DNA from: Lachnospira multipara ATCC 19207
GTDB lineage: Bacteria > Bacillota > Clostridia > Lachnospirales > Lachnospiraceae
Reading direction: 5' to 3'
Assembly (NCBI RefSeq): GCF_000424105.1
Contig: NZ_AUJG01000001.1
Span: 186,001-250,000 of the forward strand
DNA: 64,000 bases
In this document: one piece after another, positions 27,931 through 37,306 of the stretch
How the letters are laid out: each line of letters begins with the position of its first letter
How positions within the stretch are numbered: the stretch's first letter is position 1
Translations under genes and position numbers: made by a program
The notes under the pieces: generated by a model
What the model was told of the DNA's origin: nothing
Database searches by the model: none
What the model saw: only the letters and a program-made list of their open reading frames with translations

Positions 27931-29325
27931 ATGAGCATATTTAAGAACCACAAGGAAGACCATAAAGGTTTAAATATCATTGTTGTGGGCGCAGGTAAGG
28001 TAGGCTCTACACTAGTGGAGCAGCTTTCAAAAGAAGGACATGATATTACGATTATAGATAAGAACAAGACAAGAGTTGAAGCTTTGTCAGGAATGTATGA
28101 TGTTTTAGGAATCATTGGTAATGGTGCAAGTCTTACAGTACAAAAGAGTGCTAATGTTGCCGATGCGGATTTACTAATTGCTGTAACAGGTTCTGATGAG
28201 CTTAATTTGTTATGCTGTACAGTGGCTAAGCACGTTTCAGGTTGCTCAGCTATTGCAAGAGTTAGAACTCCAGATTACAGCGAAGAAACAGAATACTTAA
28301 GAAGTAAGCTAGACCTTGCTATGGTGATTAATCCAGAGTTTGAAGCAGCAAGGGAAATAGCAAGATTACTATATTTGCCAACAGCCTTGGAAGTGGATAC
28401 ATTTGCAAGAGGCAGAGCCGATATGATTAGATTCAAGGTACCTAAGGAAAGTCCAATGGTTAATAATCAGATTGCCAATATTTGCGGCGATTCAAAGACT
28501 GTGGGCTTGATTTGTGGAATTGAGCGAAACGACGAAGTTATTATTCCATCAGGTGCGGATGTAGTTTTAGCAGGAGACGTAGTTTCCTTTATTAGTTCAA
28601 GAGAAGAGTCTAAGCATTTCCTAAAGAAGTTTGGTTTTGAGACACGATCTGTAAAGAACACAATGATTGTTGGTGGCGGTCGTGCCTCATTTTATCTAAC
28701 AAAACAGCTAATTTCTGCAGGCATTGAGACTAAGATTATTGAGAACAATGTTAATAGAGCCAAGGAACTTACTGACCTTTTACCAGAGGCTACAATTATT
28801 AACGCCGACGGAACTGATATGGAGGTTTTAAAGGAAGAAGGTCTTGAATATGTAGAATCCTTCGTGCCTTTAACTGGTATTGATGAGGAAAATGTTATGC
28901 TAACCCTTCATGCAAGACAGGTTAGTAACGCCAAAGTTATCACTAAGGTTAACAGAACAGCCTTTAAAAATGTAATCAATAGCCTAGACCTTGGTAGCGT
29001 AATTTACCCAAGATACATAACTAGTGAGGCTATTATTGCCTATGTTAGAGCCTTAAAGGAATCTATGGGAAGCGAGATTGAAACCCTTTATCACCTCTTT
29101 GATTCAAGAGCTGAAGGTATTGAATTTAATGTACGTGAGAATTCGAAGCTTACTAACAAGCCTTTAAAGGACATTAAGCTTAAGAAAGGCTTACTTATTG
29201 CCTTGATTAGTCGAAAGGGTAAGATAATTATTCCAACTGGTAATGACGAAATTATGGTGGGAGATTCAGTAGTTATCATTACAACTCATACAGGCTTTGA
29301 TAGAATCGAAGACATTTTGGCATAA
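27931..29325 (+). CDS. trkA: Trk potassium uptake regulatory subunit TrkA
   Basis: A 464-residue peripheral membrane protein that gates the TrkH channel in response to nucleotides. It has the full double arrangement: RCK/TrkA-N domain 1 with VVGAGKVGSTLVEQL, a TrkA-C domain, a second TrkA-N domain starting TMIVGGGRASFYLTKQL, and a second TrkA-C domain ending in the IPTGNDEIMVGDSVVIIT segment. GAGAGG precedes the ATG, and trkH follows 32 bases later, forming the usual pair. Confidence 0.95.
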   Translation: MSIFKNHKEDHKGLNIIVVGAGKVGSTLVEQLSKEGHDITIIDKNKTRVEALSGMYDVLGIIGNGASLTVQKSANVADADLLIAVTGSDELNLLCCTVAKHVSGCSAIARVRTPDYSEETEYLRSKLDLAMVINPEFEAAREIARLLYLPTALEVDTFARGRADMIRFKVPKESPMVNNQIANICGDSKTVGLICGIERNDEVIIPSGADVVLAGDVVSFISSREESKHFLKKFGFETRSVKNTMIVGGGRASFYLTKQLISAGIETKIIENNVNRAKELTDLLPEATIINADGTDMEVLKEEGLEYVESFVPLTGIDEENVMLTLHARQVSNAKVITKVNRTAFKNVINSLDLGSVIYPRYITSEAIIAYVRALKESMGSEIETLYHLFDSRAEGIEFNVRENSKLTNKPLKDIKLKKGLLIALISRKGKIIIPTGNDEIMVGDSVVIITTHTGFDRIEDILA

Positions 29326-29357
29326 ATTAAGAAAATGAATGAAATCGGAGTTTAATT

Positions 29358-30857
29358 ATGAATAGTTCCATGATACGAATTGTGTTGGGAAATGTATTAA
29401 AAATCGAGGGAGTTTTAATGCTTATCCCAGTAGTGGTGGCCTTGATTTATGGAGAAAGTACAGTTCCTGCCTTTCTTATATCAGCTGCTCTAGCTATTGT
29501 AATAGGACAATTAATGGTAATAAAAAAGCCCAAAGATACCGTCTTTTATTTAAAAGAGGGTTGTGTTTCCACTGCTCTTAGCTGGATTTTTATGAGTATT
29601 TTTGGTGCCTTACCCTTTACAATAAGTGGTGAAATTCCTAATTATGTAAATGCGCTTTTTGAGACAGTTTCTGGTTTTACTACAACTGGTGCCTCAATTT
29701 TACTTGAGGTTGAAAGTCTTTCAAAAAGTATTTTATTTTGGAGAAGTTTCACTCATTGGATTGGCGGAATGGGAGTTTTAGTATTCCTTCTTGCCATTTT
29801 ACCTATGACTGGTGGTTCTAATATCAATCTTATGAAGGCAGAAAGCCCGGGGCCTCAGGTAGGAAAGCTGGTTCCAAGAATTGGAAGAACAGCAAGAATC
29901 CTTTATGGAATCTATATCGGACTTACAGTAATTGAAATTATTATTTTACTTTTTGCAGGTATGAGTTTCTTTGACTCAATCTGTACATCAATGGGTACAG
30001 CAGGTACTGGTGGTTTCGGTATTAAGAATACAAGTATTGGTGGTTACAGCCCACTTATTCAGTGGATTGTAACAATCTTTATGATTTTATTTGGTGTAAA
30101 CTTTAATGCTTATTACTATCTTTTATTTAAGCATTTTAGACAGGCCTTAAACGTAGAAGAAGTTAAGGTTTACATTGGAATTATTGTTGCAAGTACACTT
30201 GCTATTTGCATAAATATTGCCCATATGTTTTCAAATTTAGAGCAGGCCCTAAGAGCATCAAGTTTTGCGGTTGCCACAGTTATTACAACAACTGGTTATT
30301 CAACAGTGGATTTTGATACCTGGCCGGCTTTCTCAAAATTTATATTGGTAATACTTATGTTTGTAGGTGCCTGTGCTGGTTCCACAGGTGGTGGCATTAA
30401 GGTTTCTAGATTTATAATTAGCTTTAAGACTATTATTAAGGAATTCCATTCCTATATTCATCCAAAGTCTGTTAAGGCTATTAGAATCGAGGGAAAGACA
30501 GTAGAACATGAGACCCTTAGATCAGTTAATGTTTATTTCATGACTTTTATTTGCGTTTTCACGGTGTCTTGCCTTTTGATTTCCCTAGAGAATCAAGACC
30601 TAGTAACTACCTTCACATCCGTAGCTGCAACAATTAATAATATTGGTCCTGGTCTTGCAAATGTAGGACCGACCTGCAATTTTGCATCCTTTAGCGTACT
30701 TAGTAAATTCGTTTTTATCTTTGATATGTTAGCAGGAAGATTAGAGTTATTCCCAATGTTAATGCTCTTTAATCCAACAATTTGGAAGAGCACTTTCACA
30801 TCTAGGATTAATCCTAGAAGAAGAAATTGGGAAGATTGCGATAAGGTTAGAAAATAA
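29358..30857 (+). CDS. trkH: Trk potassium uptake channel TrkH
   Basis: A 499-residue polytopic membrane protein. The four pore-loop repeats that form the potassium filter are visible: SGFTTTGAS, GTAGTGGFG, ITTTGYST and INNIGPG; the glycine-rich intramembrane segment is GACAGSTGGGIKVSR. With TrkA it takes up potassium driven by the membrane potential. CGGAG precedes the ATG. It directly follows trkA. Confidence 0.96.
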   Translation: MNSSMIRIVLGNVLKIEGVLMLIPVVVALIYGESTVPAFLISAALAIVIGQLMVIKKPKDTVFYLKEGCVSTALSWIFMSIFGALPFTISGEIPNYVNALFETVSGFTTTGASILLEVESLSKSILFWRSFTHWIGGMGVLVFLLAILPMTGGSNINLMKAESPGPQVGKLVPRIGRTARILYGIYIGLTVIEIIILLFAGMSFFDSICTSMGTAGTGGFGIKNTSIGGYSPLIQWIVTIFMILFGVNFNAYYYLLFKHFRQALNVEEVKVYIGIIVASTLAICINIAHMFSNLEQALRASSFAVATVITTTGYSTVDFDTWPAFSKFILVILMFVGACAGSTGGGIKVSRFIISFKTIIKEFHSYIHPKSVKAIRIEGKTVEHETLRSVNVYFMTFICVFTVSCLLISLENQDLVTTFTSVAATINNIGPGLANVGPTCNFASFSVLSKFVFIFDMLAGRLELFPMLMLFNPTIWKSTFTSRINPRRRNWEDCDKVRK

Positions 30858-30949
30858 TTTCACTGTAAAAACTTTTCTCAATATGCTAAAATTAAGTGCG
30901 GTAATTTCTCGTAGGAGAGACTTGAATTTATAGAAATAAGGTGCTTAAT

Positions 30950-31126
30950 ATGGATTTAGTTAATATTTTAGTGGCTGTCGTTTTACTAGTTGTTATAGTA
31001 GGAATGTTTTTGGCAGTGTCATATTTTCATAAAAAAGATGGACTTAGAGATGTCTGTAGCGGTAACTGTGCGTCTTGCGCTATGGCCGGACAGCATAATA
31101 AGGAGTGCGACAAAAAAGAAGAATAA
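30950..31126 (+). CDS. FeoB-associated-type Cys-rich membrane protein
   Basis: A 58-residue single-pass membrane peptide. One hydrophobic helix (VNILVAVVLLVVIVGMFLA) is followed by a basic stretch and a Cys cluster VCSGNCASCAMAGQHNKEC. This layout matches small FeoB-associated Cys-rich proteins, though no feo gene is near; it may instead assist metal handling together with the CorA-type gene 26 bases downstream. ATG 30950 is preferred over GTG 30941 because AAGGTG lies seven bases upstream of it. Confidence 0.75.
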   Translation: MDLVNILVAVVLLVVIVGMFLAVSYFHKKDGLRDVCSGNCASCAMAGQHNKECDKKEE

Positions 31127-31152
31127 AATTGGTGCTAGGAGGTAATTCAATC

Positions 31153-32094
31153 ATGTATGAAGTTTTTAGAACTGATCATGGAGTTTTATCACAATTAGAA
31201 CAGCCTAAGGAAGGTTGCTGGATCAACATGGTTGGCCCTACAAGCAGAGAGCTAAACGAAATTGCTGAAATGTACGAAATCGATTTAACCGATTTAGCTA
31301 CAGCTCTTGATGAGGAAGAAAGCTCTCGTATCAGCCTTGAAGATGGATATACTCTTATCTTAGTGGATATCCCAACTCCAGAGGTTAGACATGAGAAGAA
31401 GATGTATACCACAATTCCTTTAGGTATTATTTTGAAATCAGATACGATAATTACGATTTGTAAGGAAGAAACACCTATTCTTACTTATTTTATTCGAAAC
31501 AAGATAAAAGAATTTAGCACTAAAAAGAAGATGCGTTTTATCTACCAACTTCTTTATCGTTCCGCAGCAAGTTATCAGATAAACCTTCGTTTAATTGATA
31601 AGAAGCGAATCGAGATAGAAGAAAGAGTTATGGGAAACACAACTGATATGGATTTAATCGAGCTTCATGAATTAGAATCTACATTGGTTTATTTCGCCAC
31701 ATCTCTTAGGTCAAACAGCATCGTGTTAGAGAGACTTAGAAGATACAAAAGAATTGAACAATACCCAGAAGATATGGAATTACTTGAAGATGTAACCGTC
31801 GAGTATCAGCAGGCTATCGAGATGACCTCTATTTATCGAGATGTCATCGATGGTACAAGACAGCTTCTCTCATCAGTAATTGACAATAGACTAAATAATG
31901 TAATGAAGCGACTTACATCCCTTACCGTTTTAATGGCCATTCCAACCATTATTTCAGGATTATGGGGAATGAACACTGCAGAGAAATATATGCCATTTGC
32001 CACAGTTCCTTACGGCTTTGCCATAATCTGTATAGGCATCGTGGTGGTTTGTATTTTTGTAATTTGGTATATGAAGAAAAAGAAGATGCTTTAG
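31153..32094 (+). CDS. CorA-family divalent cation transporter
   Basis: A 313-residue protein with the CorA layout: a large cytoplasmic N-terminal domain, a long stalk helix and two C-terminal membrane helices. The filter motif GMN is present in LWGMNTAEKY between them. It probably carries Mg2+ or another divalent cation. AGGAGGT precedes ATG 31153; the in-frame upstream codons overlap the previous gene. A bidirectional terminator follows. Confidence 0.93.
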   Translation: MYEVFRTDHGVLSQLEQPKEGCWINMVGPTSRELNEIAEMYEIDLTDLATALDEEESSRISLEDGYTLILVDIPTPEVRHEKKMYTTIPLGIILKSDTIITICKEETPILTYFIRNKIKEFSTKKKMRFIYQLLYRSAASYQINLRLIDKKRIEIEERVMGNTTDMDLIELHELESTLVYFATSLRSNSIVLERLRRYKRIEQYPEDMELLEDVTVEYQQAIEMTSIYRDVIDGTRQLLSSVIDNRLNNVMKRLTSLTVLMAIPTIISGLWGMNTAEKYMPFATVPYGFAIICIGIVVVCIFVIWYMKKKKML

Positions 32095-32107
32095 CATAGA
32101 TAATAAA

Positions 32108-32159
32108 AAAGACCTTAAGTTTAGTGAGTATAGAAACATCACGAAGACTTAAGGTCTTT
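32108..32159. terminator. Bidirectional terminator
   Basis: Perfect 13-bp stem (32108-32120 with 32147-32159) around a 26-nt loop, between convergent corA-type and GGDEF genes, with A-tract and T-rich flanks. Confidence 0.8.
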
Positions 32160-32225
32160 ATATTTTTATGAAAATGTATTGCGGCAGCAGCCCTTATTAT
32201 TTTATATCTTAGTATTATAAGCCTA

Positions 32226-34082
32226 TTACTTTAAATAAGGCCTGTCCTCATCAGCAATCAGCACATTTATTAGATATGCTGCAATTAGGCTAGTTTGAAT
32301 CTCGTATTCTGCCCACTTTTGTGGAGCGTTTCCTACCTTATCAATGGTTAGAAGGCCGGTAATATTATTCATATCATTTCCAAGAACAATTTGAATTGTA
32401 CATATAACATTTCGCTGATGCATAGCCTCACTAAATTCTGGTGCTACATCTGCAACTCTGCCAACAAAGCTAGATTCAAGAAACATTTTCTCACAAAGCA
32501 TGCTCTTAAAGCCCGGACTCTTTGCGTAGAGGGCGTTAGAAGAGTTATCAAGAACCTGACCGAAAGTCCTGTAAAGCTCTAAATTCTCTCCTCTGTAAAT
32601 GTTTACGCTATCCACATTAAAGGTCTCTTGTATGTGAGTTAAGAGGTCAGATATAGCTTGTCGTTTATTCTTTGCAAAATGCTCGATAACCTTAGAAATA
32701 TAGCGTAATTCGTTAACCTCACGGCCGGAAACATTTTTCTTATCCGCACTTGTAATACTCTTAATATATGCCTCTTCGTGAATCTCTTTTCTATAGAAAA
32801 CGTATCTATCGCGGCCCTTTTCCTTTGCAATATAGAGGCAAAAATCGGCTATTCTAAAGAGTTCGTCGTAGTTACTTGCATCCTTTGGATAGATGGAAGA
32901 ACCAATAGAACAGGTTATGTTAAAGTCTGCAAAATCATTAATAAACTCCCATTTTATCTGGGTTCTAACCGCTCTTAGATAGCCTCGCAAAAGATTTTCA
33001 TCAGTAATATCAAAAAGGATTATTAAAAATTCATCGCCGCCGATACGTCCAATAACTCCGCCATCACCAATGATTTCCTTAAGTTTCCTACCAATCCTTG
33101 CCAAAATCTTGTCACCATACATGTGACCATAAAGGTCGTTTACCTTCTTAAAATTGTCCACGTCAAGAATGAGAATGGCTAGATTTGTAGGATAGGCGTC
33201 CATGTAATTGTCGTGTTTGTGGTCATTATTAGCGGAAATCAGGCTCTTTGCATACTCTGTAATAGTCTTTTTGTTATAGACACCAGTTAGAGCATCGTAG
33301 GAAAGGTCGCTAATCATTTCGATAAGATTGCTATTTGTGTGAGCATTTTCATCAGTAAGAATCCTGCCGATAACAATCTTGTCGCCGTTATACTTGTTAT
33401 AGACCATGCCTGTGAAAATGAGCTTCTCCATGATCTGCTTTTGGGTACGCATACTAGTTGTAATCTTTGCGCTAAAACTCTGTTCGTAGGATAGAATCTG
33501 CCCTACGAGGTTTTTAAATAGGCCGATGTCAGATTCTGCTATAAAGCCTTCATTTATCATGAATTCGCGCCACTGAATCAGGCTCATTTTATAGAGGGTG
33601 TCTTTTGAAAATATGTCATAACGGCACATTTTAAAAATGTCGTCAGTCATATCATAGGTGAAGGTGTATTCCTTTGTTAGGCCAAAGAGAGCCCGCCCCT
33701 TCTTAATGTCATCAAGTATAAGCTCATTAATATTTGCAAGGCTTTCAACATCGACCATTTCAATGTTTATCTCGCTTCTAGCAGATGAGGTCTTTTGGGC
33801 AAATAAAGTAATGAGATTTAGGCGCATTTCTCCCTTGTAATTTTTAAAGTGGAAAATTCCCTTTAATTCTTGTCCTTCATAGCTGTCTATAAAATCCATG
33901 AGATTAATTTTTTCTTCCTCGGCAACAAATTCTGTCAGGTTAGAAAATCTAGTATCACCAAAGTATTCTGTGAATGGCTTATTAGCTACAATAGCTAGAT
34001 AATAGGCATCAATAGTAGCGATACGTCGATTCAATCTGTTGGATCTTTCATAATCATCAACGTAAATAGTATTATCACTCAT
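32226..34082 (-). CDS. Soluble diguanylate cyclase (GGDEF) with C-terminal GAF-like domain
   Basis: A 618-residue protein without membrane segments. The N-terminal ~290 residues look like one or two PAS-type sensor domains. The GGDEF domain begins at SYDALTGVYNKKT, and the active site GGDEF is intact at about residues 347-351, so it should convert two GTP to cyclic di-GMP. No RxxD inhibitory site lies five residues before it, so product inhibition may be absent. The last ~140 residues resemble a GAF domain. AAAGGAG precedes the ATG. It is monocistronic. Confidence 0.88.
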   Translation of the reverse strand: MSDNTIYVDDYERSNRLNRRIATIDAYYLAIVANKPFTEYFGDTRFSNLTEFVAEEEKINLMDFIDSYEGQELKGIFHFKNYKGEMRLNLITLFAQKTSSARSEINIEMVDVESLANINELILDDIKKGRALFGLTKEYTFTYDMTDDIFKMCRYDIFSKDTLYKMSLIQWREFMINEGFIAESDIGLFKNLVGQILSYEQSFSAKITTSMRTQKQIMEKLIFTGMVYNKYNGDKIVIGRILTDENAHTNSNLIEMISDLSYDALTGVYNKKTITEYAKSLISANNDHKHDNYMDAYPTNLAILILDVDNFKKVNDLYGHMYGDKILARIGRKLKEIIGDGGVIGRIGGDEFLIILFDITDENLLRGYLRAVRTQIKWEFINDFADFNITCSIGSSIYPKDASNYDELFRIADFCLYIAKEKGRDRYVFYRKEIHEEAYIKSITSADKKNVSGREVNELRYISKVIEHFAKNKRQAISDLLTHIQETFNVDSVNIYRGENLELYRTFGQVLDNSSNALYAKSPGFKSMLCEKMFLESSFVGRVADVAPEFSEAMHQRNVICTIQIVLGNDMNNITGLLTIDKVGNAPQKWAEYEIQTSLIAAYLINVLIADEDRPYLK

Positions 34083-34428
34083 TGATTTTCTCCTTTATAG
34101 AGTTTTGTTATATTTTGTTCACATTTCTATAATCACATTTTCCTAATATAATTATATAATATTGCAGCAATTAAGACAATAATACATTAATTGTTCGACA
34201 ATTATATTAAAAAGTAGTAAATATCTTGGGGGTATATAGTATGGCATTAGTCCTTTGGTACCAATACTAAATATAGTGTTTATCTTTGACATGAACCGTG
34301 ATATAATACAACATATAGGGAAGGCATGTGAATAAAATAAGACTATTACTTGATTTTGCAGACACAAGATGTAGTTTTATGCGCCTTTTATGACAAAAAA
34401 ACTAAGAATAAAAAATCGGGGGTAAATT
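34083..34428 (+). other. Intergenic region, leader of the small gene
   Basis: No larger gene is visible in these 346 bases. TATAAT at 34302-34307 has a TTGACA only 10 bases upstream, too close for a standard promoter. A near-palindrome (TAGTATGG ... CCAATACTA) lies around 34237-34269. GGGGGT just before 34429 is a ribosome site. Confidence 0.35.
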
Positions 34429-34590
34429 ATGGAACGAGTAAAGTACAACAAAGTAGAAGTAAGACATGGTGATAGCCCAAAGCTTTTCCCAGTATATGAA
34501 ATCTACTTAGATGGAGTAATTGTAACTAAGGTATCTTCTCAGGTAGAGGCAGAAGAGATGGTTTCTCGTTGGTCAGAAATTTATAAGTAA
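34429..34590 (+). CDS. Small hypothetical protein, 53 residues
   Basis: Reads MERVKYNKVEVRHGDSPKLF at its start and continues with strand-rich PVYEIYLDGVIVTKVSS, then a helix QVEAEEMVSRWSEIYK to the stop. GGGGGTAAATT precedes the ATG at good spacing, and a terminator follows 36 bases after the stop, so it is a complete transcription unit. It would be missed by a 60-residue cut-off. I do not recognise the family; the beta-beta-alpha pattern suggests a compact fold. Confidence 0.7.
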   Translation: MERVKYNKVEVRHGDSPKLFPVYEIYLDGVIVTKVSSQVEAEEMVSRWSEIYK

Positions 34591-34625
34591 GAAAGTTTCA
34601 TTTTGATTATGTTTCATAGCAAAAG

Positions 34626-34675
34626 TAGCTGCTAAGAATGCTAGATTAATTTAGCATTTGTGGCAGCTATTTTTA
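34626..34675 (+). terminator. Terminator of the small gene
   Basis: Two-part stem TAGCTGC ... AATGCTA / TTAGCATT ... GCAGCTA followed by TTTTTAT. Confidence 0.8.
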
Positions 34676-34680
34676 TGTAC

Positions 34681-34732
34681 ACACAACATATAGTATTTTG
34701 CTATTGACTAAAAGCACAATATGTTGTACTAT
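34681..34732 (+). promoter_or_regulatory. nrdD promoter with two NrdR-like boxes
   Basis: ACACAACATATAGTAT (34681-34696) and GCACAATATGTTGTAC (34714-34729) match the known NrdR box ACACWATATATWGTGT at 14 and 12 of 16 positions, with starts 33 bases apart, about three helical turns. The promoter TTGACT (34704-34709)-17-TACTAT (34727-34732) sits so that box 2 overlaps the -10. This is the classic arrangement for NrdR repression of ribonucleotide reductase. Confidence 0.8.
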
Positions 34733-34885
34733 AATAATAGCTTAAGCAATACGAAGATTTGTCAAGAATGTTTTTAATTTAGATATTCTTGTAAGATGGT
34801 ACCTAAAAAATAAACGATGTGATATTATAGAAAAGATGTCGTAAAGACAATTTTCGAGACATAAAATTATAAGGGGAGAGCAATT

Positions 34886-37063
34886 ATGAAGATTATTAAA
34901 CGTAGTGGTTCAGAAGTTACATTTGATATTGAGAAGATTGTTAATGCTGTAACTAAGGCCAACAATGAAGTCGTACATAGCGAACGATTATCATCAGAAC
35001 AGATTCGTACTATTTCAGAGAATGTAGAACAGATATGTAATGAAATGGGTAGATCTCTTAATGTAGAAGAAATTCAGGATTTAGTTGAGAACCAGATTAT
35101 GAATTTAAGAGCTTTCGCCGTTGCAAGAAAGTATATCACATACAGATATAAGAGAGCGTTGGTAAGAAAGTCTAATTCAACAGATGAACAGATTTTAAGT
35201 TTGCTTGAATGTAACAACGAAGAAGTTAAGCAGGAGAACTCTAATAAGAACCCAACTGTTAACAGTGTCCAGAGAGACTACATGGCAGGTGAGGTAAGTA
35301 AGGATATTACTAAGAGATTACTTCTCCCACAAGATATAGTAGAAGCTCATGAGCAGGGCTTAATACATTTCCATGATGCTGATTACTTTGCTCAGCATAT
35401 GCATAACTGTTGCTTAGTTAACCTTGAGGATATGCTTCAGAATGGAACTGTAATTTCTGAGACTATGATTGAGAAGCCACATAGTTTCTCAACAGCATGT
35501 AATATTGCAACTCAGGCAATTGCTCAGATTGCTAGTTCACAGTACGGTGGACAGAGTATTTCACTTGCTCACCTTGCACCATTTGTACAGGTTAGCCGTG
35601 AAAAGTTTATTAAGCAGGTAAGAAAGGAACTCGCAGATACAGGGGTTGAAGCTTCAGAAGAGAAGATTCGTGAGATCGCTGAAATCAGAGTTCATGAAGA
35701 AGTTAAGAAGGGTGTTCAGATGATTCAGTATCAGGTAATCACTCTTATGACTACTAACGGACAGGCTCCTTTCGTAACAGTATTTATGTACCTTGATGAA
35801 GTTCCAGAAGGCCAGACAAGAGATGATTTAGCTCTTGTAACTAAGGAAGTTCTTCGCCAGAGAATTCAGGGCGTTAAGAACGAACAGGGTGTATGGATTA
35901 CACCAGCTTTCCCTAAGCTTATTTATGTATTAGAGGAAGATAATATCCATGAAGGTTCTAAGTATTGGGATTTAACAAAGCTTGCAGCTGAATGTACAGC
36001 TAAGAGAATGGTTCCTGATTATATTTCAGAGAAGATTATGAAGCAGTTAAAGGTTGATGCTAATGGCGATGGTCAGTGCTATCCATGTATGGGTTGTAGA
36101 TCATTCCTTACAACATACTTAGATGAAGATAACAAGCCTAAGTACTACGGTAGATTTAACCAGGGTGTTGTAACAGTTAACTTAGTTGACGTTGCTTGCT
36201 CATCTAACAAGGATGAAGAGAAGTTCTGGAAGATCTTAGACGAAAGACTTGATTTATGTAGAAGAGCACTTATGTGCAGACATTATAGATTAAAGGGTAC
36301 ACCATCAGATGTAGCTCCAATTCTTTGGCAGAATGGTGCGCTTGCAAGACTTAAGAAGGGTGAAACAATTGATAAGCTTCTTTACGGTGGTTATTCAACA
36401 ATTTCTCTTGGATATGCAGGTCTTTATGAGTGTACATACTACATGAAGGGTACTAGCCATACACAGGAAGGCGGTAAGGAATTCGCCCTTAAGCTTATGA
36501 ACTATCTTAATGATACATGTAAGAAGTGGGCTAAGGAAACTAATATCGACTTCTCATTATATGGAACACCACTTGAATCAACAACTTATAAGTTTGCTAA
36601 GTGCTTACAGAAGAGATTTGGTAAGATTCCAGGTGTAACAGATAGAAATTATATTACTAACTCATATCATGTACATGTAACTGAGGAAATCAACGCATTC
36701 GATAAGTTAAAGTTCGAATCAGAATTCCAGAAGTTATCTCCAGGTGGAGCTATTTCATACGTAGAAGTTCCTGATATGAATAATAATATTCCAGCTGTTC
36801 TTTCAGTTATGCAGTACATTTACGATAACATTATGTACGCAGAGCTTAATACTAAGTCTGACTACTGTCAGGTTTGTGGTTACACAGGTCAGATTCAGAT
36901 TATCACTGATGATGATGGTAAGCTTGTTTGGGAATGCCCTAACTGTAAGAATAGAGACCAGGACAAGATGAATGTAGCAAGAAGAACTTGCGGTTACATT
37001 GGTACACAGTTCTGGAATCAGGGTAGAACTCAGGAAATTAAGGAAAGAGTTTTACACTTATAA
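34886..37063 (+). CDS. nrdD: Anaerobic (class III) ribonucleoside-triphosphate reductase
   Basis: A 725-residue oxygen-sensitive glycyl-radical enzyme that makes dNTPs. An ATP-cone allosteric domain occupies residues ~1-95 (MKIIKRSGSEVTFDIEKI). The catalytic barrel follows. The C-terminus holds the zinc site CQVCG ... CPNC and the glycyl-radical loop RRTCGYIG. NrdR-like boxes precede it. The activase gene nrdG, often adjacent, is not next to it: a terminator follows and the next gene is a GGDEF protein. AAGGGGAGAG precedes the ATG. Confidence 0.96.
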   Translation: MKIIKRSGSEVTFDIEKIVNAVTKANNEVVHSERLSSEQIRTISENVEQICNEMGRSLNVEEIQDLVENQIMNLRAFAVARKYITYRYKRALVRKSNSTDEQILSLLECNNEEVKQENSNKNPTVNSVQRDYMAGEVSKDITKRLLLPQDIVEAHEQGLIHFHDADYFAQHMHNCCLVNLEDMLQNGTVISETMIEKPHSFSTACNIATQAIAQIASSQYGGQSISLAHLAPFVQVSREKFIKQVRKELADTGVEASEEKIREIAEIRVHEEVKKGVQMIQYQVITLMTTNGQAPFVTVFMYLDEVPEGQTRDDLALVTKEVLRQRIQGVKNEQGVWITPAFPKLIYVLEEDNIHEGSKYWDLTKLAAECTAKRMVPDYISEKIMKQLKVDANGDGQCYPCMGCRSFLTTYLDEDNKPKYYGRFNQGVVTVNLVDVACSSNKDEEKFWKILDERLDLCRRALMCRHYRLKGTPSDVAPILWQNGALARLKKGETIDKLLYGGYSTISLGYAGLYECTYYMKGTSHTQEGGKEFALKLMNYLNDTCKKWAKETNIDFSLYGTPLESTTYKFAKCLQKRFGKIPGVTDRNYITNSYHVHVTEEINAFDKLKFESEFQKLSPGGAISYVEVPDMNNNIPAVLSVMQYIYDNIMYAELNTKSDYCQVCGYTGQIQIITDDDGKLVWECPNCKNRDQDKMNVARRTCGYIGTQFWNQGRTQEIKERVLHL

Positions 37064-37129
37064 GATTAGTGTTGGAAGAGTCTGCAAACCAGACTAGAAT
37101 CCTAAATTAATAGATAACGCAATAAACTA

Positions 37130-37197
37130 AAAAGCTCCTAGTCAGAAGATATGTAATCATATATTTGATAAGCATATAAAAGGCTAGGAGCTTTTAA
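37130..37197 (+). terminator. Terminator of nrdD
   Basis: Perfect 12-bp outer stem AAAAGCTCCTAG / CTAGGAGCTTTT around a 42-nt AT-rich loop with its own pairing. Confidence 0.75.
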
Positions 37198-37306
37198 TAT
37201 TTTACAGGGACTATTTTAACAATGGTTTTGCAAAATTACCTTGTTTCACCTATATATTTCGTTTATTATATATATTGGGTTTAGCAAAAAATTATGAAGG
37301 TTTGAT

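Noticed and set aside
34286-34307. TTGACA and TATAAT before the 53-residue gene as a promoter
   Set aside because: The spacing is only 10 bases, far from the required 16-18.
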